Position numbers and translations under genes: made by a program
Shown here: positions 1 to 8,113 of the stretch, in pieces
Position numbering within the stretch: the stretch's first letter is position 1
Layout: every line of letters begins with the position of its first letter
Assembly: GCF_003703475.1 (NCBI RefSeq)
Contig: NZ_RDQM01000009.1
Location: 1 to 64,000 of the forward strand
DNA length: 64,000 nucleotides
Origin: Allofranklinella schreckenbergeri
Lineage (GTDB): Bacteria > Pseudomonadota > Gammaproteobacteria > Burkholderiales > Burkholderiaceae_C
Direction of reading: 5' to 3'
The notes under the pieces: model-generated
Seen by the model: the letters and a program-made list of their open reading frames with translations, nothing else
Databases searched by the model: none
What the model was told of the DNA's origin: nothing

Positions 1-68
1 ATCAGATAAGGGGCGACAAAGCTCCATTCTTCATCGCTGACATCACTGGGGTAAGGCTTGCGAGACAT
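1..68 (-). CDS. IS5-family transposase, N-terminal fragment at window edge
   Basis: The reading frame starts with ATG at 68 on the minus strand and runs off the window. Its 22 visible residues, [20 protein letters not shown] and two more, match the start of the transposase at 53579 exactly. It is partial only because the window ends, so whether the whole copy is intact cannot be seen. Confidence 0.85.
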   Translation of the reverse strand, partial: MSRKPYPSDVSDEEWSFVAPYL

Positions 69-123
69 GCTGGCACTGTATCCAAGCTCAGCACCACCTC
101 TCGGAAAAGTGCATAACACGCTC
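1..123 (-). mobile_element. IS5-family insertion sequence, one end only
   Basis: The first 123 bases are the transposase-start end of an insertion sequence that continues beyond the window. They are the exact reverse complement of the corresponding end of the complete copy at 53524-54398. The terminal repeat CATAACACGCTC ends at 123 and is followed by TA, the probable target duplication. It sits 48 bp before the sensor-kinase start at 172, so it has probably replaced or altered that gene's native promoter region. Confidence 0.88.
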
Positions 124-171
124 TAGGGCCATATTCCAAGGGGTACAACCGATTTCGGTTCCAATGCCGCC

Positions 172-2028
172 ATGCTTCGATTCCGCTGGCGCCGCCCTTT
201 TCCTGCCGCCCTGTTTTACCCCCTTGCCCGACAGCTCTGGCTGCCCATTGCCAGTCGACTCGCTTGGGCCTGGATCAGCGCATTACTGGCTTGCACGCAA
301 GCCGCGTACGCATCTTCTCCGGCGCACGGGCAGGCCGCCGACGCCACCCCGGTACGCATTGGCGTGCTGGCGTTTCTGGGTGAAGACGCCGCCCGCCACG
401 AATGGGGGCCACTGGCCGATTACCTCAACCAGGCGCTCCCCCAGGCCCGTTTCACCATGCAGTACCTGGGGTTGGGGGCGTTGCGCCAGGCGGTGGAGCA
501 GGGGCAGGTGGATTTCGTGCTGACCAACCCCGGCCAATATGTGGAGCTGGAGGTGGCCTTTGGCGTCAGCCGCATCGTCACCCTCGCACACGGGCGCACC
601 CCCACTTCCCACCAAGGGGTGGCCGCCACCGTGGTTGCGGCGCGCGAGCGCACCGATCTGGAACGGCTGGAGGACCTGCGCGGCCAAACGCTGGCGGCCA
701 TCTCCTCCGAGGGCTTTGGCGGCTACCAAATCATTTGGCGCGAGCTGGATGGGCTAGGCATCGATCCCCAACGGGATTTGCGCATGCAATTTGTCGGCTA
801 CCCCATGCAGCAGGTGCTGCGCGCCATCGACTTGCGCCAGGCCGATGCGGGCATCGTACGCGCCTGCTTGCTGGAAACCGTGCCCAACTGGCGCCAGCAC
901 TACAAGGTGGTGGCCGGGCAGTTCGAGCCTGCGCTGGGCTGCGCCGTCTCCTCGCCGCTGTACCCCAACTGGCCCCTGGCCAGCCTGCGCCACACCTCCA
1001 GCGAGCTGGCGCGCGCGGTCGCCATCGCATTGCTGAAGATGGATCCGCAGCGGCACGGCCTGGGCTGGACGGTGCCGGCCGACTACCAATCCATTCACGA
1101 CGTCTTCCGCCAACTGCGCATCGGCTCTTACGACTACCTGCGCGCCACCAGCTTGCAGCACACCATCCAGGCCTATTGGCCTTACGTGCTGTTTTGCCTG
1201 CTGGCGCTGCTGTGCTGGGCGGCCTATACCCTGCGGGTGGAATATCTGGTGCGCAAACGCACCGCCGCGCTGGAGCAGGCCTTGTTCGAACGCGAAGCGT
1301 TGCAACAGCGCATGCGCGCACACCAGGAGCAGGTGGATCACCTCTCGCGCCTGTCCGTGCTGGGCGAGCTTTCCAGCACGCTGGCGCACGAACTCAACCA
1401 ACCGCTGGCGGGGGTGAGCAACTACGCACAAAGCCTGCTGCGCCGCCTGGACAACGGCCGCCTCAACGACGAAGCCGTGCGCGAAGCCTCCACCCAGATC
1501 GTCACCCTCTCGCACACCGCAGCGGGCATCCTCAAGCGCATCAAAGGCTTTGTGCGCAAACGCCCCAGCACGCGCGAAGATTGCGACCCCGCCGCCCTGG
1601 TGCGCGATGCCATCGCCCTCTTCAAAGGCATGCAACTGCACCCGCCGCAAATGGAAGTCGGCGGCGCGCTTGCCCCGCACACGCGCGTCAAGGTCGATCC
1701 GCTGCAAATCCAGCAAATCCTGCTCAACTTCTTCAAAAACGCGCAAGACGCCATGCAAGCCCAATCCCCCGATACGGCGCGCATCCACATTCAGTTGGAC
1801 GAGCAAGACGGCTGGCTCTGGATTCACGTGCGCGACTGGGGCGCAGGCATGAGCGACGCGCAAATGCAGCGCCTTTTCGAATCGTTTTACACCACCAAGG
1901 CAGACGGCCTGGGCCTGGGCCTGTCGATCTGCAAAAGCATTGCCGAAGCCCATGGCGGGCAACTGCAAGCCACGCGCCCAAGCAGCGGCCCAGGCATGGT
2001 CTTTTCACTGAGTTTGCCCACTGTATGA
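172..2028 (+). CDS. TtrS-like sensor histidine kinase with PhnD-like periplasmic domain
   Basis: This is a 618-residue membrane sensor kinase. A hydrophobic N-terminus (about residues 28-48) precedes a periplasmic binding-protein-like domain of the PhnD/phosphonate type (about 57-320). A second membrane segment lies near 336-358. A short coiled linker leads to the HisKA domain, with phospho-acceptor H406 in AHELNQPLAG. The HATPase domain follows, with an N-box (NFFKNAQDAM), a DWGAGMS G1 box and a GLGLGLSI G2 box. This order is that of tetrathionate sensor TtrS and relatives. The stop overlaps the start of the response regulator (ATGA), so they are one operon. No tetrathionate reductase genes are in the window, so the ligand is unknown. 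The IS end at 1-123 lies directly upstream. Confidence 0.8.
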   Translation: MLRFRWRRPFPAALFYPLARQLWLPIASRLAWAWISALLACTQAAYASSPAHGQAADATPVRIGVLAFLGEDAARHEWGPLADYLNQALPQARFTMQYLGLGALRQAVEQGQVDFVLTNPGQYVELEVAFGVSRIVTLAHGRTPTSHQGVAATVVAARERTDLERLEDLRGQTLAAISSEGFGGYQIIWRELDGLGIDPQRDLRMQFVGYPMQQVLRAIDLRQADAGIVRACLLETVPNWRQHYKVVAGQFEPALGCAVSSPLYPNWPLASLRHTSSELARAVAIALLKMDPQRHGLGWTVPADYQSIHDVFRQLRIGSYDYLRATSLQHTIQAYWPYVLFCLLALLCWAAYTLRVEYLVRKRTAALEQALFEREALQQRMRAHQEQVDHLSRLSVLGELSSTLAHELNQPLAGVSNYAQSLLRRLDNGRLNDEAVREASTQIVTLSHTAAGILKRIKGFVRKRPSTREDCDPAALVRDAIALFKGMQLHPPQMEVGGALAPHTRVKVDPLQIQQILLNFFKNAQDAMQAQSPDTARIHIQLDEQDGWLWIHVRDWGAGMSDAQMQRLFESFYTTKADGLGLGLSICKSIAEAHGGQLQATRPSSGPGMVFSLSLPTV

Positions 2029-2657
2029 ACCCTAGCGAACAACCCACGATTTACCTGGTGGACGACGACGCGGCCTTTCGCCGCTCCGTGGTCTTTCTGC
2101 TCGATTCCGTAGGCTGGCAGGTGCAGCAATACGACAGCGCACAAGCCTTTTTGCTGGCCCACGCGCAGCAGCCCGCCGACATCGGCTGCCTGCTGCTGGA
2201 TATCCGCATGCCCGTCATGAGCGGGCTGGCCTTGCAGCAGCACCTCATCACCCGCGGCTGGGCCGTGCCCATCGTGTTCATGACCGGGCACGGCGACATC
2301 GAAATGGCCGTGCAAGCCATGAAAGCGGGCGCGCACGACTTTCTGGAAAAACCCTTTAAAGACCAGGTACTGCTCGACGCCGTGGACAGCGCCGTCGAGC
2401 ACATGCGCGCCACCCGGCAAACCCACAAGCGCAAAAGCGGCGCGCAGGCGCTGCTGGAGCGCCTCTCGCCGCGCGAGCGCGAAGTGGCGCGCCTCATCGC
2501 CCAGGGCCACCCCAACAAAGCCGTGGCCCGCATGCTGGAGATCAGCGAGAAAACCGTGCACGTACACCGCCAACACGTGCTGGAGAAAACCGAAACCGCC
2601 AACGCCGCCGAACTCACCCGCCTGATCTTGCTGGCCGACGAGAATGGGCTGGACTAG
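2025..2657 (+). CDS. TtrR/FixJ-like response regulator
   Basis: A 210-residue response regulator whose ATG overlaps the kinase stop codon. The receiver domain occupies about residues 8-125, with the acidic pocket LVDDD (11-15), the phosphorylation site D59 in LLLDIRMP, and a TGHGD switch segment. A LuxR-type helix-turn-helix follows at the C-terminus (LSPREREVARLIAQG and SEKTVHVHRQHV). This is the FixJ/TtrR/NarL architecture and implies phosphorylation-dependent DNA binding. Translational coupling to the sensor supports a cognate pair. Target genes cannot be told from this window. Confidence 0.83.
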   Translation: MNPSEQPTIYLVDDDAAFRRSVVFLLDSVGWQVQQYDSAQAFLLAHAQQPADIGCLLLDIRMPVMSGLALQQHLITRGWAVPIVFMTGHGDIEMAVQAMKAGAHDFLEKPFKDQVLLDAVDSAVEHMRATRQTHKRKSGAQALLERLSPREREVARLIAQGHPNKAVARMLEISEKTVHVHRQHVLEKTETANAAELTRLILLADENGLD

Positions 2658-2660
2658 ATT

Positions 2661-2735
2661 TCACCAATCAAAAGAAATTTGACATCAATAAAATCATGCC
2701 ATAACAAGGATATTTTCCATCCTATTGATTGGTAA
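2661..2735 (-). repeat. AT-rich palindromic intergenic repeat, copy 1
   Basis: It lies between the convergent response regulator and dgt. The ends ACCAATCAAAAG and CTATTGATTGGT are inverted repeats around the core ATCATGCC. The family is described in the findings. The strand given is that on which the GTTTCGGCATGAT-type core reads forward. Confidence 0.75.
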
Positions 2736-2745
2736 AAATGCCGCA

Positions 2746-4230
2746 TCAAGCCTGTGGCTGCAAAAACGCATCCACATCAAAACGCCCCTGCACGCGCGCC
2801 AGCTCCTCGTGCAGGTGCACGGCGTAAGAGTCGGTCATGCCCGAAACCATGTCCGTGAGCAACAGGCATTCGCGGTAGCGCAGCGGCAGCTTTGCATCCT
2901 CTGGCGAGGGGTTTTCAAAAATGCGGCGGTAGTTTTCCGACATGCGCTCATACACATAGCGCGTGAACGGATGGCGGCGGCGTGAGGCGGGGTGGGCCGC
3001 CTCCTCACGATCGACGATGGCAGCCCAGAACATGCCCATCAAATCGCCGATGACGTTAAAGCCTTGCAGCTCCACCGCCAGCACCGAACGGTGGTTGTAC
3101 GCATGGGCGATGGAAAAGCGCTTGAGCGCGGCGCACAACTGGCGCGCCTCGCTCAGCTCCAGCAAAGGCTTGGGCTGCGTGCCCTCGCACAGCGCGCGCT
3201 CGTGCGCCACAAAAGCGGCGGTGACGGCGCGCACCATCGCGCCAATGGCAAAAATCCGAAAGCGCTGCATGGAGATGTCATTGAGCTCGGCGGGCGAGAG
3301 TCGATGGCGCGCGCTTTGCTGGCTTTGGTGCTGCTGGTGTTTGTGCAGGCTGTGCGCCACCACGCGCGCCGTCACGGCGTCGTCCGCAGCCTGCACGTTG
3401 AGGAAGTTCATCAGGTCGGAGAACGACGCCAGCCCTTTTTTCACCGCATCTTCGGCGTCAAGCACGACGTAGGCGATGTCGTCGCACGCCTCCATCAGAT
3501 AGGCCAGCGCGTGGCGGCGGCCTGCGCCCAGGCCGGTGGCGCGCCAGACTTGCTCGGCGGCAGCCTGTTCGGCAGCAAAAAAGCCGTGTTTTTTGCGCGC
3601 CGCGCAACTGCCGTCCGCCTGATGCGAGGCGGTGGGGTATTTCATCAGCGCGGCCAGGCTGGCGTAGGTCAGATCCAGCCCGAAGTCGTCGTCGATCAGT
3701 TGCAAGCGCGCCACGAGCCGAAACGCCTGGGCATTGCCCTCAAAGCGCAGAAAGTCCTGCCGGTGCTGGGCATCGTCCAGCCCGTGCAGCACGGCGCGCT
3801 GGTGGGTGTGGAACCAGTGCTGCATGGCGTCCTCGCCCTGGTGGCCAAAGGGCGGGTTGCCCAGATCGTGGGCCAGGCCGACGGTGGCCAGCAGCGCGGG
3901 GATGTTGCGCTGGGCATTGGGCACATCCGCCGCAATGCGGTGGTGAAAGACGAGCGCGGTGCCGATGCTGCGGCCAAGGTTGGAAACTTCGTGCGAGTGC
4001 GTCAGCCGCGTGCGCACGCTGTCGTTGCGGTCCAGCGGAAAAACCTGGGTTTTGTCGGCCAGACGGCGCACGGGGGTGGAAAAGAGGATGCGGTCGTAAT
4101 CGCGCTCGATTTCGGTGCGGGTTTCGTCGGCGGAGGCTGGCGGCTGCGCTGGCAACGGTTCCTGCCGTTGCGGTTGCAGGTTGTCTTTCTTGCGGCGGCC
4201 TTCAGCCAGGAGGGTGGCCCAGGTGGTCAT
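2746..4230 (-). CDS. dgt: Deoxyguanosinetriphosphate triphosphohydrolase (dGTPase)
   Basis: A 494-residue HD-domain phosphohydrolase that hydrolyses dGTP, or dNTPs more broadly, to the nucleoside and tripolyphosphate. The metal-binding HD motif is visible: RTRLTHSHEVSNLGR, then GLAHDLGNPPFGHQGE, and a later conserved Asp in EACDDIAYVVLD. The length suits the dGTPase family. I chose the ATG at 4230 (MTTWATLLAEGRRKK) over longer in-frame extensions, because it leaves 26 bp after the mpl stop and conserved sequence begins soon after it. Gene order mpl-dgt on the same strand suggests co-transcription. Confidence 0.9.
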   Translation of the reverse strand: MTTWATLLAEGRRKKDNLQPQRQEPLPAQPPASADETRTEIERDYDRILFSTPVRRLADKTQVFPLDRNDSVRTRLTHSHEVSNLGRSIGTALVFHHRIAADVPNAQRNIPALLATVGLAHDLGNPPFGHQGEDAMQHWFHTHQRAVLHGLDDAQHRQDFLRFEGNAQAFRLVARLQLIDDDFGLDLTYASLAALMKYPTASHQADGSCAARKKHGFFAAEQAAAEQVWRATGLGAGRRHALAYLMEACDDIAYVVLDAEDAVKKGLASFSDLMNFLNVQAADDAVTARVVAHSLHKHQQHQSQQSARHRLSPAELNDISMQRFRIFAIGAMVRAVTAAFVAHERALCEGTQPKPLLELSEARQLCAALKRFSIAHAYNHRSVLAVELQGFNVIGDLMGMFWAAIVDREEAAHPASRRRHPFTRYVYERMSENYRRIFENPSPEDAKLPLRYRECLLLTDMVSGMTDSYAVHLHEELARVQGRFDVDAFLQPQA

Positions 4231-4256
4231 TGGCGGTGTCTCCCAAGGGGCGGGTT

Positions 4257-5654
4257 TCAACCCCGCGCTGCCAGCGCGGCCAGCAGCTTGGCGTGGATGC
4301 CGCCAAAGCTGCCGTTGCTCATGCACACGATGTGGTCGCCCGCGCGGGCGTTGGCGGCAATGGCGCGCACGAGGGCGTCGATATCGCTGTGGGTGTGCGC
4401 CCGCTCGCCCAGCGGGGCCAGGGCCGCGGCCACGTCCCAACCCAGTTGGGGGTTGTAGGCCCAGACTTGATCGGCCTCTTGCAAGGCGGCGGGCAGTTGC
4501 GCGGCCATGGCGCCGAGCTTCATGGTGTTGCTGCGCGGCTCGAAGACGGCGATGACGCGCTCATGCGCCGGCAGGCGGCGGCGCAGCCCTTGCAAGGTGG
4601 TGGCGATGGCGGTGGGGTGGTGGGCGAAGTCGTCGTACACCGCCACGCCGCCGGCCACACCGCGCAGCTCCATGCGGCGGCGCACGTTTTTGAAGCGGCC
4701 CAGCGCGCGCGCGGCATCGGCGGGGCGAATGCCCGCGTGCTCGGCGGCGGCGATGGCGGCCAGGGCGTTGAGCTGGTTGTGGCGGCCGCCCAAATCCCAG
4801 CGCACTTCGCCCACGGGGGCGTCGCCATAGAGCACCTGGAAGCGCTGGTCGCTGCCGCTGGCGCTGTAGGCGCCGGGCGCGGCGATGCCGAAATGGCGCA
4901 GCTCGCTCCACACACCCTGCTCCAGCACGCGGGCGAGGTTGGCGTCCGCCCCGTTGGCGATGATGCGCCCGCGCCCGGGCACGGTGCGGATGAGGTGGTT
5001 GAACTGCCGCTCAATGGCGGCGAGGTTGTCGAAGATGTCGGCGTGGTCGAACTCCAGGTTGCCCAGCACCAACGTGCGCGGGCGGTAGTGCACGAACTTG
5101 CTGCGTTTGTCGAAAAAGGCGGTGTCGTACTCATCGGCCTCGATGACGAAGTAACTGCTGCGCTCACGCTGCACGGCGCGGCCCAGGCGCGCCGAGTGCG
5201 GGAAGTTTTGCGCCACGCCACCGATGAGAAAGCCGGGGTTGGCGCCGCAGTCCTCCAATATCCAGGCCAGCATGGCGCTGGTGGTGGTTTTGCCATGCGT
5301 GCCGGCCACGGCCAGCACGTGGCGGCCCTGCAGCACGTGCTCGGCCAGCCACTGCGGCCCGCTGGTGTAGGGCAGGCCCTGGTCGAGAATGGCCTCCATC
5401 AGCGGGTAGCGCGGCGCGCCATCGGCGGTGCGCGCACGGCTGACGACGTTGCCGATGACGTACATATCCGCGCCCAGCGCCGTCTGGTCGGCGCCATAGC
5501 CCTCAATGGGGGCGATGCCCAGCGCCTGGAGCTGCTCGCTCATCGGGGGGTAAACCTGGGCGTCGCAGCCGGTGACGGTGTGGCCCTGGGCTTTGGCCAG
5601 CGCGGCTACGCCTGCCATGAAGGTGCCGCAAATACCAAGAATGTGGATGTGCAT
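4257..5654 (-). CDS. mpl: UDP-N-acetylmuramate:L-alanyl-gamma-D-glutamyl-meso-diaminopimelate ligase
   Basis: A 465-residue Mur-ligase that recycles the cell-wall tripeptide onto UDP-MurNAc in the cytoplasm. The N-terminus MHIHILGICGTFMAGVAALA is the typical Mpl start and dinucleotide-like fold. The ATP-binding motif GTHGKTTTSAMLAW is present, followed by the central EADEYDTAFFDKRSKF segment and a C-terminal Mur-ligase domain (DDFAHHPTAI, EPRSNTMK). The chosen ATG at 5654 matches the family's length of about 460 residues; an in-frame extension to 5738 adds unconserved sequence. It is the first gene of the mpl-dgt pair. Confidence 0.92.
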   Translation of the reverse strand: MHIHILGICGTFMAGVAALAKAQGHTVTGCDAQVYPPMSEQLQALGIAPIEGYGADQTALGADMYVIGNVVSRARTADGAPRYPLMEAILDQGLPYTSGPQWLAEHVLQGRHVLAVAGTHGKTTTSAMLAWILEDCGANPGFLIGGVAQNFPHSARLGRAVQRERSSYFVIEADEYDTAFFDKRSKFVHYRPRTLVLGNLEFDHADIFDNLAAIERQFNHLIRTVPGRGRIIANGADANLARVLEQGVWSELRHFGIAAPGAYSASGSDQRFQVLYGDAPVGEVRWDLGGRHNQLNALAAIAAAEHAGIRPADAARALGRFKNVRRRMELRGVAGGVAVYDDFAHHPTAIATTLQGLRRRLPAHERVIAVFEPRSNTMKLGAMAAQLPAALQEADQVWAYNPQLGWDVAAALAPLGERAHTHSDIDALVRAIAANARAGDHIVCMSNGSFGGIHAKLLAALAARG

Positions 5655-5799
5655 GGGGTGGGATGCAGGAGGGGGAGGGGAAAACAAAGAGCGTTGCGAT
5701 GGCGGGGGCAGTGGCTGGGCGGCGGCAAGCCTGTTCAAAGGCGATTGGCGCTTGCAGAGGGGCTGCCATTGCCATGCCTGCTTTGCTTTACTGTCATTT

Positions 5800-5875
5800 A
5801 TTACAAATCAAAAAGAAATAAAATACCCTTATTTCGGCAATTTAACATTCAAACTATATTTACTTTGATTGAAAC
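5800..5875 (+). repeat. AT-rich palindromic intergenic repeat, copy 2
   Basis: It lies upstream of mpl and downstream of the Nudix gene. The left end is TTACAAATCAAAAAGAAATA, the core is TTATTTCGGCA, and the right end is TACTTTGATTGAAA. Confidence 0.8.
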
Positions 5876-5901
5876 ATTGCCGCGCAGGCTTGCCAGGCTG
5901 T

Positions 5902-6414
5902 TCAGGCGCTCAACAAGCCGCCTTGGACGTCAGGGCCGGGGAGGTAAATGCTGGGATCCACCGTAACCGCCGCTGCCGGATAGCGTCGCCCGGCCAGGTA
6001 GTCTTGCACGCAGCGCAGCACGACGGGCGAGCGGTGGCGCTCGCGGCTGGCTTGCAATTGCTCCAGGCTCAGCCACAGCGTGCGCACGATGCCGGTATCG
6101 AGCGCCTGCTCGGGGAAGTGCCGCCCGAGCTGGCCGCAAAAGGTAAAGCGCAGATAGGTCAAATCCTCACCCGCACCGCTGGGGCAAAAGCGGTTGAGGT
6201 AAATGCCCACCAGCTCCATCGGGGCGAAGTCGTAGGCCGTCTCCTCCCGCACTTCGCGTCGGCAGGCATCGAGCAAACCCTCGCCGGGGTCAAGATGGCC
6301 CGCAGGCGTATTCAGGCGCAAGCCATCGCGCGTGTCTTCTTCCACCAGCAAAAACCGCCCTTGCTGCTCAATCACAGCGGCCACGGTGACGTTGGGTTTC
6401 CATCTTGAGGACAT
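5902..6414 (-). CDS. Nudix hydrolase, NudJ-like
   Basis: A 170-residue Nudix protein predicted to hydrolyse nucleoside di- or triphosphates or thiamine pyrophosphates. The Nudix box is intact (GHLDPGEGLLDACRREVR followed by EE), and the N-terminal strand VTVAAVIEQQGRFLLVEE is typical of NudJ. NudJ in enterobacteria acts on hydroxymethylpyrimidine pyrophosphate and nucleotides; that substrate range is family knowledge, not shown here. It reads on the same strand as mpl but is separated by a repeat and about 250 bp, so a shared transcript is uncertain. Confidence 0.8.
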   Translation of the reverse strand: MSSRWKPNVTVAAVIEQQGRFLLVEEDTRDGLRLNTPAGHLDPGEGLLDACRREVREETAYDFAPMELVGIYLNRFCPSGAGEDLTYLRFTFCGQLGRHFPEQALDTGIVRTLWLSLEQLQASRERHRSPVVLRCVQDYLAGRRYPAAAVTVDPSIYLPGPDVQGGLLSA

Positions 6415-6491
6415 GGCATCGGCGCAAAATTGAAAACGCGAAGTGTAGAGCGTGTTCCCACCCGCTCGGCGCGCTCCGAACGGGATGGCTT

Positions 6492-6568
6492 ATTTACAAA
6501 TCATGGAAAAATTGATGCCTTTACCATCATGCCTAAATATGTGATTTTTATTTCCAATGATATGGAAA
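6492..6568 (-). repeat. AT-rich palindromic intergenic repeat, copy 3
   Basis: A diverged copy between the divergent Nudix and exosortase genes. The left end is TTTACAAATCATGG, the core is ACCATCATGCCTAAAT, and the right end is TTTCCAATGATATGG. Confidence 0.65.
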
Positions 6569-6687
6569 ACAAGATGTTGCGCGACAAGCCTCTCAGCCCC
6601 ATCAACGCTTTGGTACGATCCTGCGCCTGGTCGCTGCCAGCTCGCTAAACCGACTCTTGCCCTCCCCCCTTGCTTCCTTGTCTTGCC

Positions 6688-7221
6688 ATGCGTTTTTTTC
6701 TGGTTTTCATCGCGCTGGTCGCCATCCTGTTCGGGCTGAACATGCTTCAGGTGGTGCAGCAAAACGTGGTACTGCCTTGGACGGCTTTGCTGGCGCAGAT
6801 TTGCGCCTGGCTGGTCACCACGTTCGACCACACCGTCATGGCCTCGGGCAAGGTGCTGTGGGATCCAGCCACGGGCCTGGGCGTCTCCATCGAGCCTGGC
6901 TGCAACGGCGTGGAAGCCTGCCTGCTGCTGTTCTCCGCCGTGCTGGCCTACCCCTCAAGCTGGAGCGCCAAGTTCTGGGGCATGACGCTGGGGTTTGTGG
7001 CCATCCAGATCGTCAATATCGCCCGCGTCATCAGCCTGTTTTACCTGCAACTGTGGGACAAGGCCGTGTTCGACTTCGCCCATGAATACCTCTGGCAAGC
7101 GCTGATCATGCTGGATGTGTTCATCGTCTGGCTGCTGTGGGTGCGCCGCGTCAGCCTCGGCGCGCCCAGCGATGCCAACGACGATGCAGCCCTGCCGCCC
7201 CCGCCTGCCGCCCATGCCTGA
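6688..7221 (+). CDS. xrtH: Exosortase H (XrtH)
   Basis: A 177-residue multi-pass membrane protein with the exosortase/archaeosortase catalytic triad. The Cys is in EPGCNGVEACLL, the Arg in NIARVISLFYL and the His in FDFAHEYLWQ, each next to membrane segments. The small size and these contexts match exosortase H, which is thought to cleave proteins ending in an IPTLxxWG-type sorting tail before surface delivery. No protein with that tail was found in this window, so substrates must be elsewhere. The ATG at 6688 (MRFFLVFIALVA) begins the first membrane helix directly. The next gene is 30 bp downstream. Confidence 0.85.
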   Translation: MRFFLVFIALVAILFGLNMLQVVQQNVVLPWTALLAQICAWLVTTFDHTVMASGKVLWDPATGLGVSIEPGCNGVEACLLLFSAVLAYPSSWSAKFWGMTLGFVAIQIVNIARVISLFYLQLWDKAVFDFAHEYLWQALIMLDVFIVWLLWVRRVSLGAPSDANDDAALPPPPAAHA

Positions 7222-7251
7222 TTGGGCTTGTTGACCTGTTCGCCGCCGCCC

Positions 7252-7902
7252 ATGTCCAACTCCCCTACCGCCACCGTCTTGTTCGACAAACGGCAGGTGC
7301 GCCTGCCCGTCTTCGCCCTCACCGTCTTTCTGTGGCTGGCGGTGCTCATCCCCGCCTGGGTGTACGTCAAACCCTGGACCTCCTGGCCCGTCAGCGCCAT
7401 CGCCGCCGTGGCGCTGGAATCGGGCGCCTCCGGCTGGGTGCGCGAGGCCCACACCCAGCCCTATCCCCATCATCTGGAAGTCAACTCCCGCATCGACTTC
7501 CCGGTGCCCAACTCCGGCGGCCAGCGCGCTGAACTCTCGCTGGAGGCCGACCCCGCCCGCTACGCCTACGGCCTGCCCATCTTTCTGGCCTTGCTGCTGG
7601 CCGCACGCCAAAAACGCCTGCTGCTAAAGGCCCTGGCGGGCTATGCCCTGCTGCTGCCATTCCAGGCCTTCACGCTGGTGTTTTTCATCTTGCAGGAGAT
7701 CATCGTCGCCGCCCAGTTGGACCTGGGCCACTTGCGCATCAGCGCCTGGCAGATCGAAGGCATTGTGTACGGCTTTCAATTGGGCACGCTGATCGTGCCC
7801 ACGCTGGTGCCCGTTCTGATCTGGCTGTGGCTGGACAAGCAGTTCTTCCTCACCGTCGTCGCCCGCACCATCTTGCCGCCAGGCGCGCGGCGCACGCGCT
7901 GA
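7252..7902 (+). CDS. Exosortase H-associated membrane protein
   Basis: A 216-residue membrane protein with an N-terminal helix (about 19-42), a periplasmic segment of about 60-65 residues, and three further hydrophobic stretches (FLALLLAARQ, LLLPFQAFTLVFFILQEII, LGTLIVPTLVPVLIWLWL). It follows xrtH by 30 bp on the same strand, an arrangement seen for the exosortase H partner protein in other Burkholderiales. The function is not known; a role in substrate handling by XrtH is inferred from position. Confidence 0.7.
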   Translation: MSNSPTATVLFDKRQVRLPVFALTVFLWLAVLIPAWVYVKPWTSWPVSAIAAVALESGASGWVREAHTQPYPHHLEVNSRIDFPVPNSGGQRAELSLEADPARYAYGLPIFLALLLAARQKRLLLKALAGYALLLPFQAFTLVFFILQEIIVAAQLDLGHLRISAWQIEGIVYGFQLGTLIVPTLVPVLIWLWLDKQFFLTVVARTILPPGARRTR

Positions 7903-7934
7903 GCAGCGCATGAACTGTGCTACATTGCCGCCCC

Positions 7935-7991
7935 ATGTTTGCAACCCACGCTTACTTTTTCTGGTTTGACATCTCTGTCCTTGGCGGATGA
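7935..7991 (+). CDS. Aromatic leader peptide (MFATHAYFFWFDISVLGG)
   Basis: An 18-codon reading frame rich in aromatic residues, Y-F-F-W-F at positions 7-11. It ends with TGA at 7989-7991, just before the antiterminator segment. There is no clear ribosome-binding site, but the predicted transcript begins almost at the ATG, so leaderless translation is plausible. Its position between a promoter and a terminator ahead of a DAHP synthase gene is the main evidence that it is a regulatory leader peptide rather than chance. Confidence 0.68.
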   Translation: MFATHAYFFWFDISVLGG

Positions 7992-8039
7992 GAGGGATCG
8001 ACCTGCAAGCGCATAGCAAACCAGCCCCCCATACCTGAA

Positions 8040-8070
8040 CCGCCGAGGCCCCCAAGCCCGGCGGTTTTTG
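8040..8070 (+). terminator. Attenuator terminator before DAHP synthase
   Basis: The hairpin is CCGCCG-A-GGC / GCC-CGGCGG with one bulged A, followed immediately by TTTTTGTTTGG. It lies 44 bp before the synthase ATG, so it can only act as a conditional (leader) terminator. Confidence 0.75.
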
Positions 8071-8113
8071 TTTGGCCTTTTGTTTTCTTTCTCACCCAGC
8101 CAACCCCACTGCC

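Larger units (their letters stand above)
7918..8070 (+). promoter_or_regulatory. Candidate aromatic amino-acid attenuator of the DAHP synthase gene
   Basis: An extended -10 (TG at 7918-7919, TACATT at 7921-7926) would start RNA about 2 nt before a leader-peptide ATG at 7935. Downstream, segment CTGGTTTG (7961-7968, within the Phe-Trp-Phe codons) is perfectly complementary to CAAACCAG (8017-8024). CTTGGCGG (7980-7987, up to the leader stop) can pair with CCGCCGAG (8040-8047). The latter is also the 5' arm of a terminator hairpin (CCGCCG...CGGCGG, 8040-8064) followed by TTTTTGTTT. The pairings are mutually exclusive, as in pheA/trp attenuators. Ribosome stalling at scarce charged Phe, Tyr or Trp tRNA would favour read-through into the synthase gene. 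Confidence 0.72.

Noticed and set aside
402-2024. Long plus-strand frame overlapping the sensor kinase
   Set aside because: Only its end (from 2025) is real, as the response regulator. The upstream part is an Arg/Ala/Pro-rich shadow of the kinase frame.
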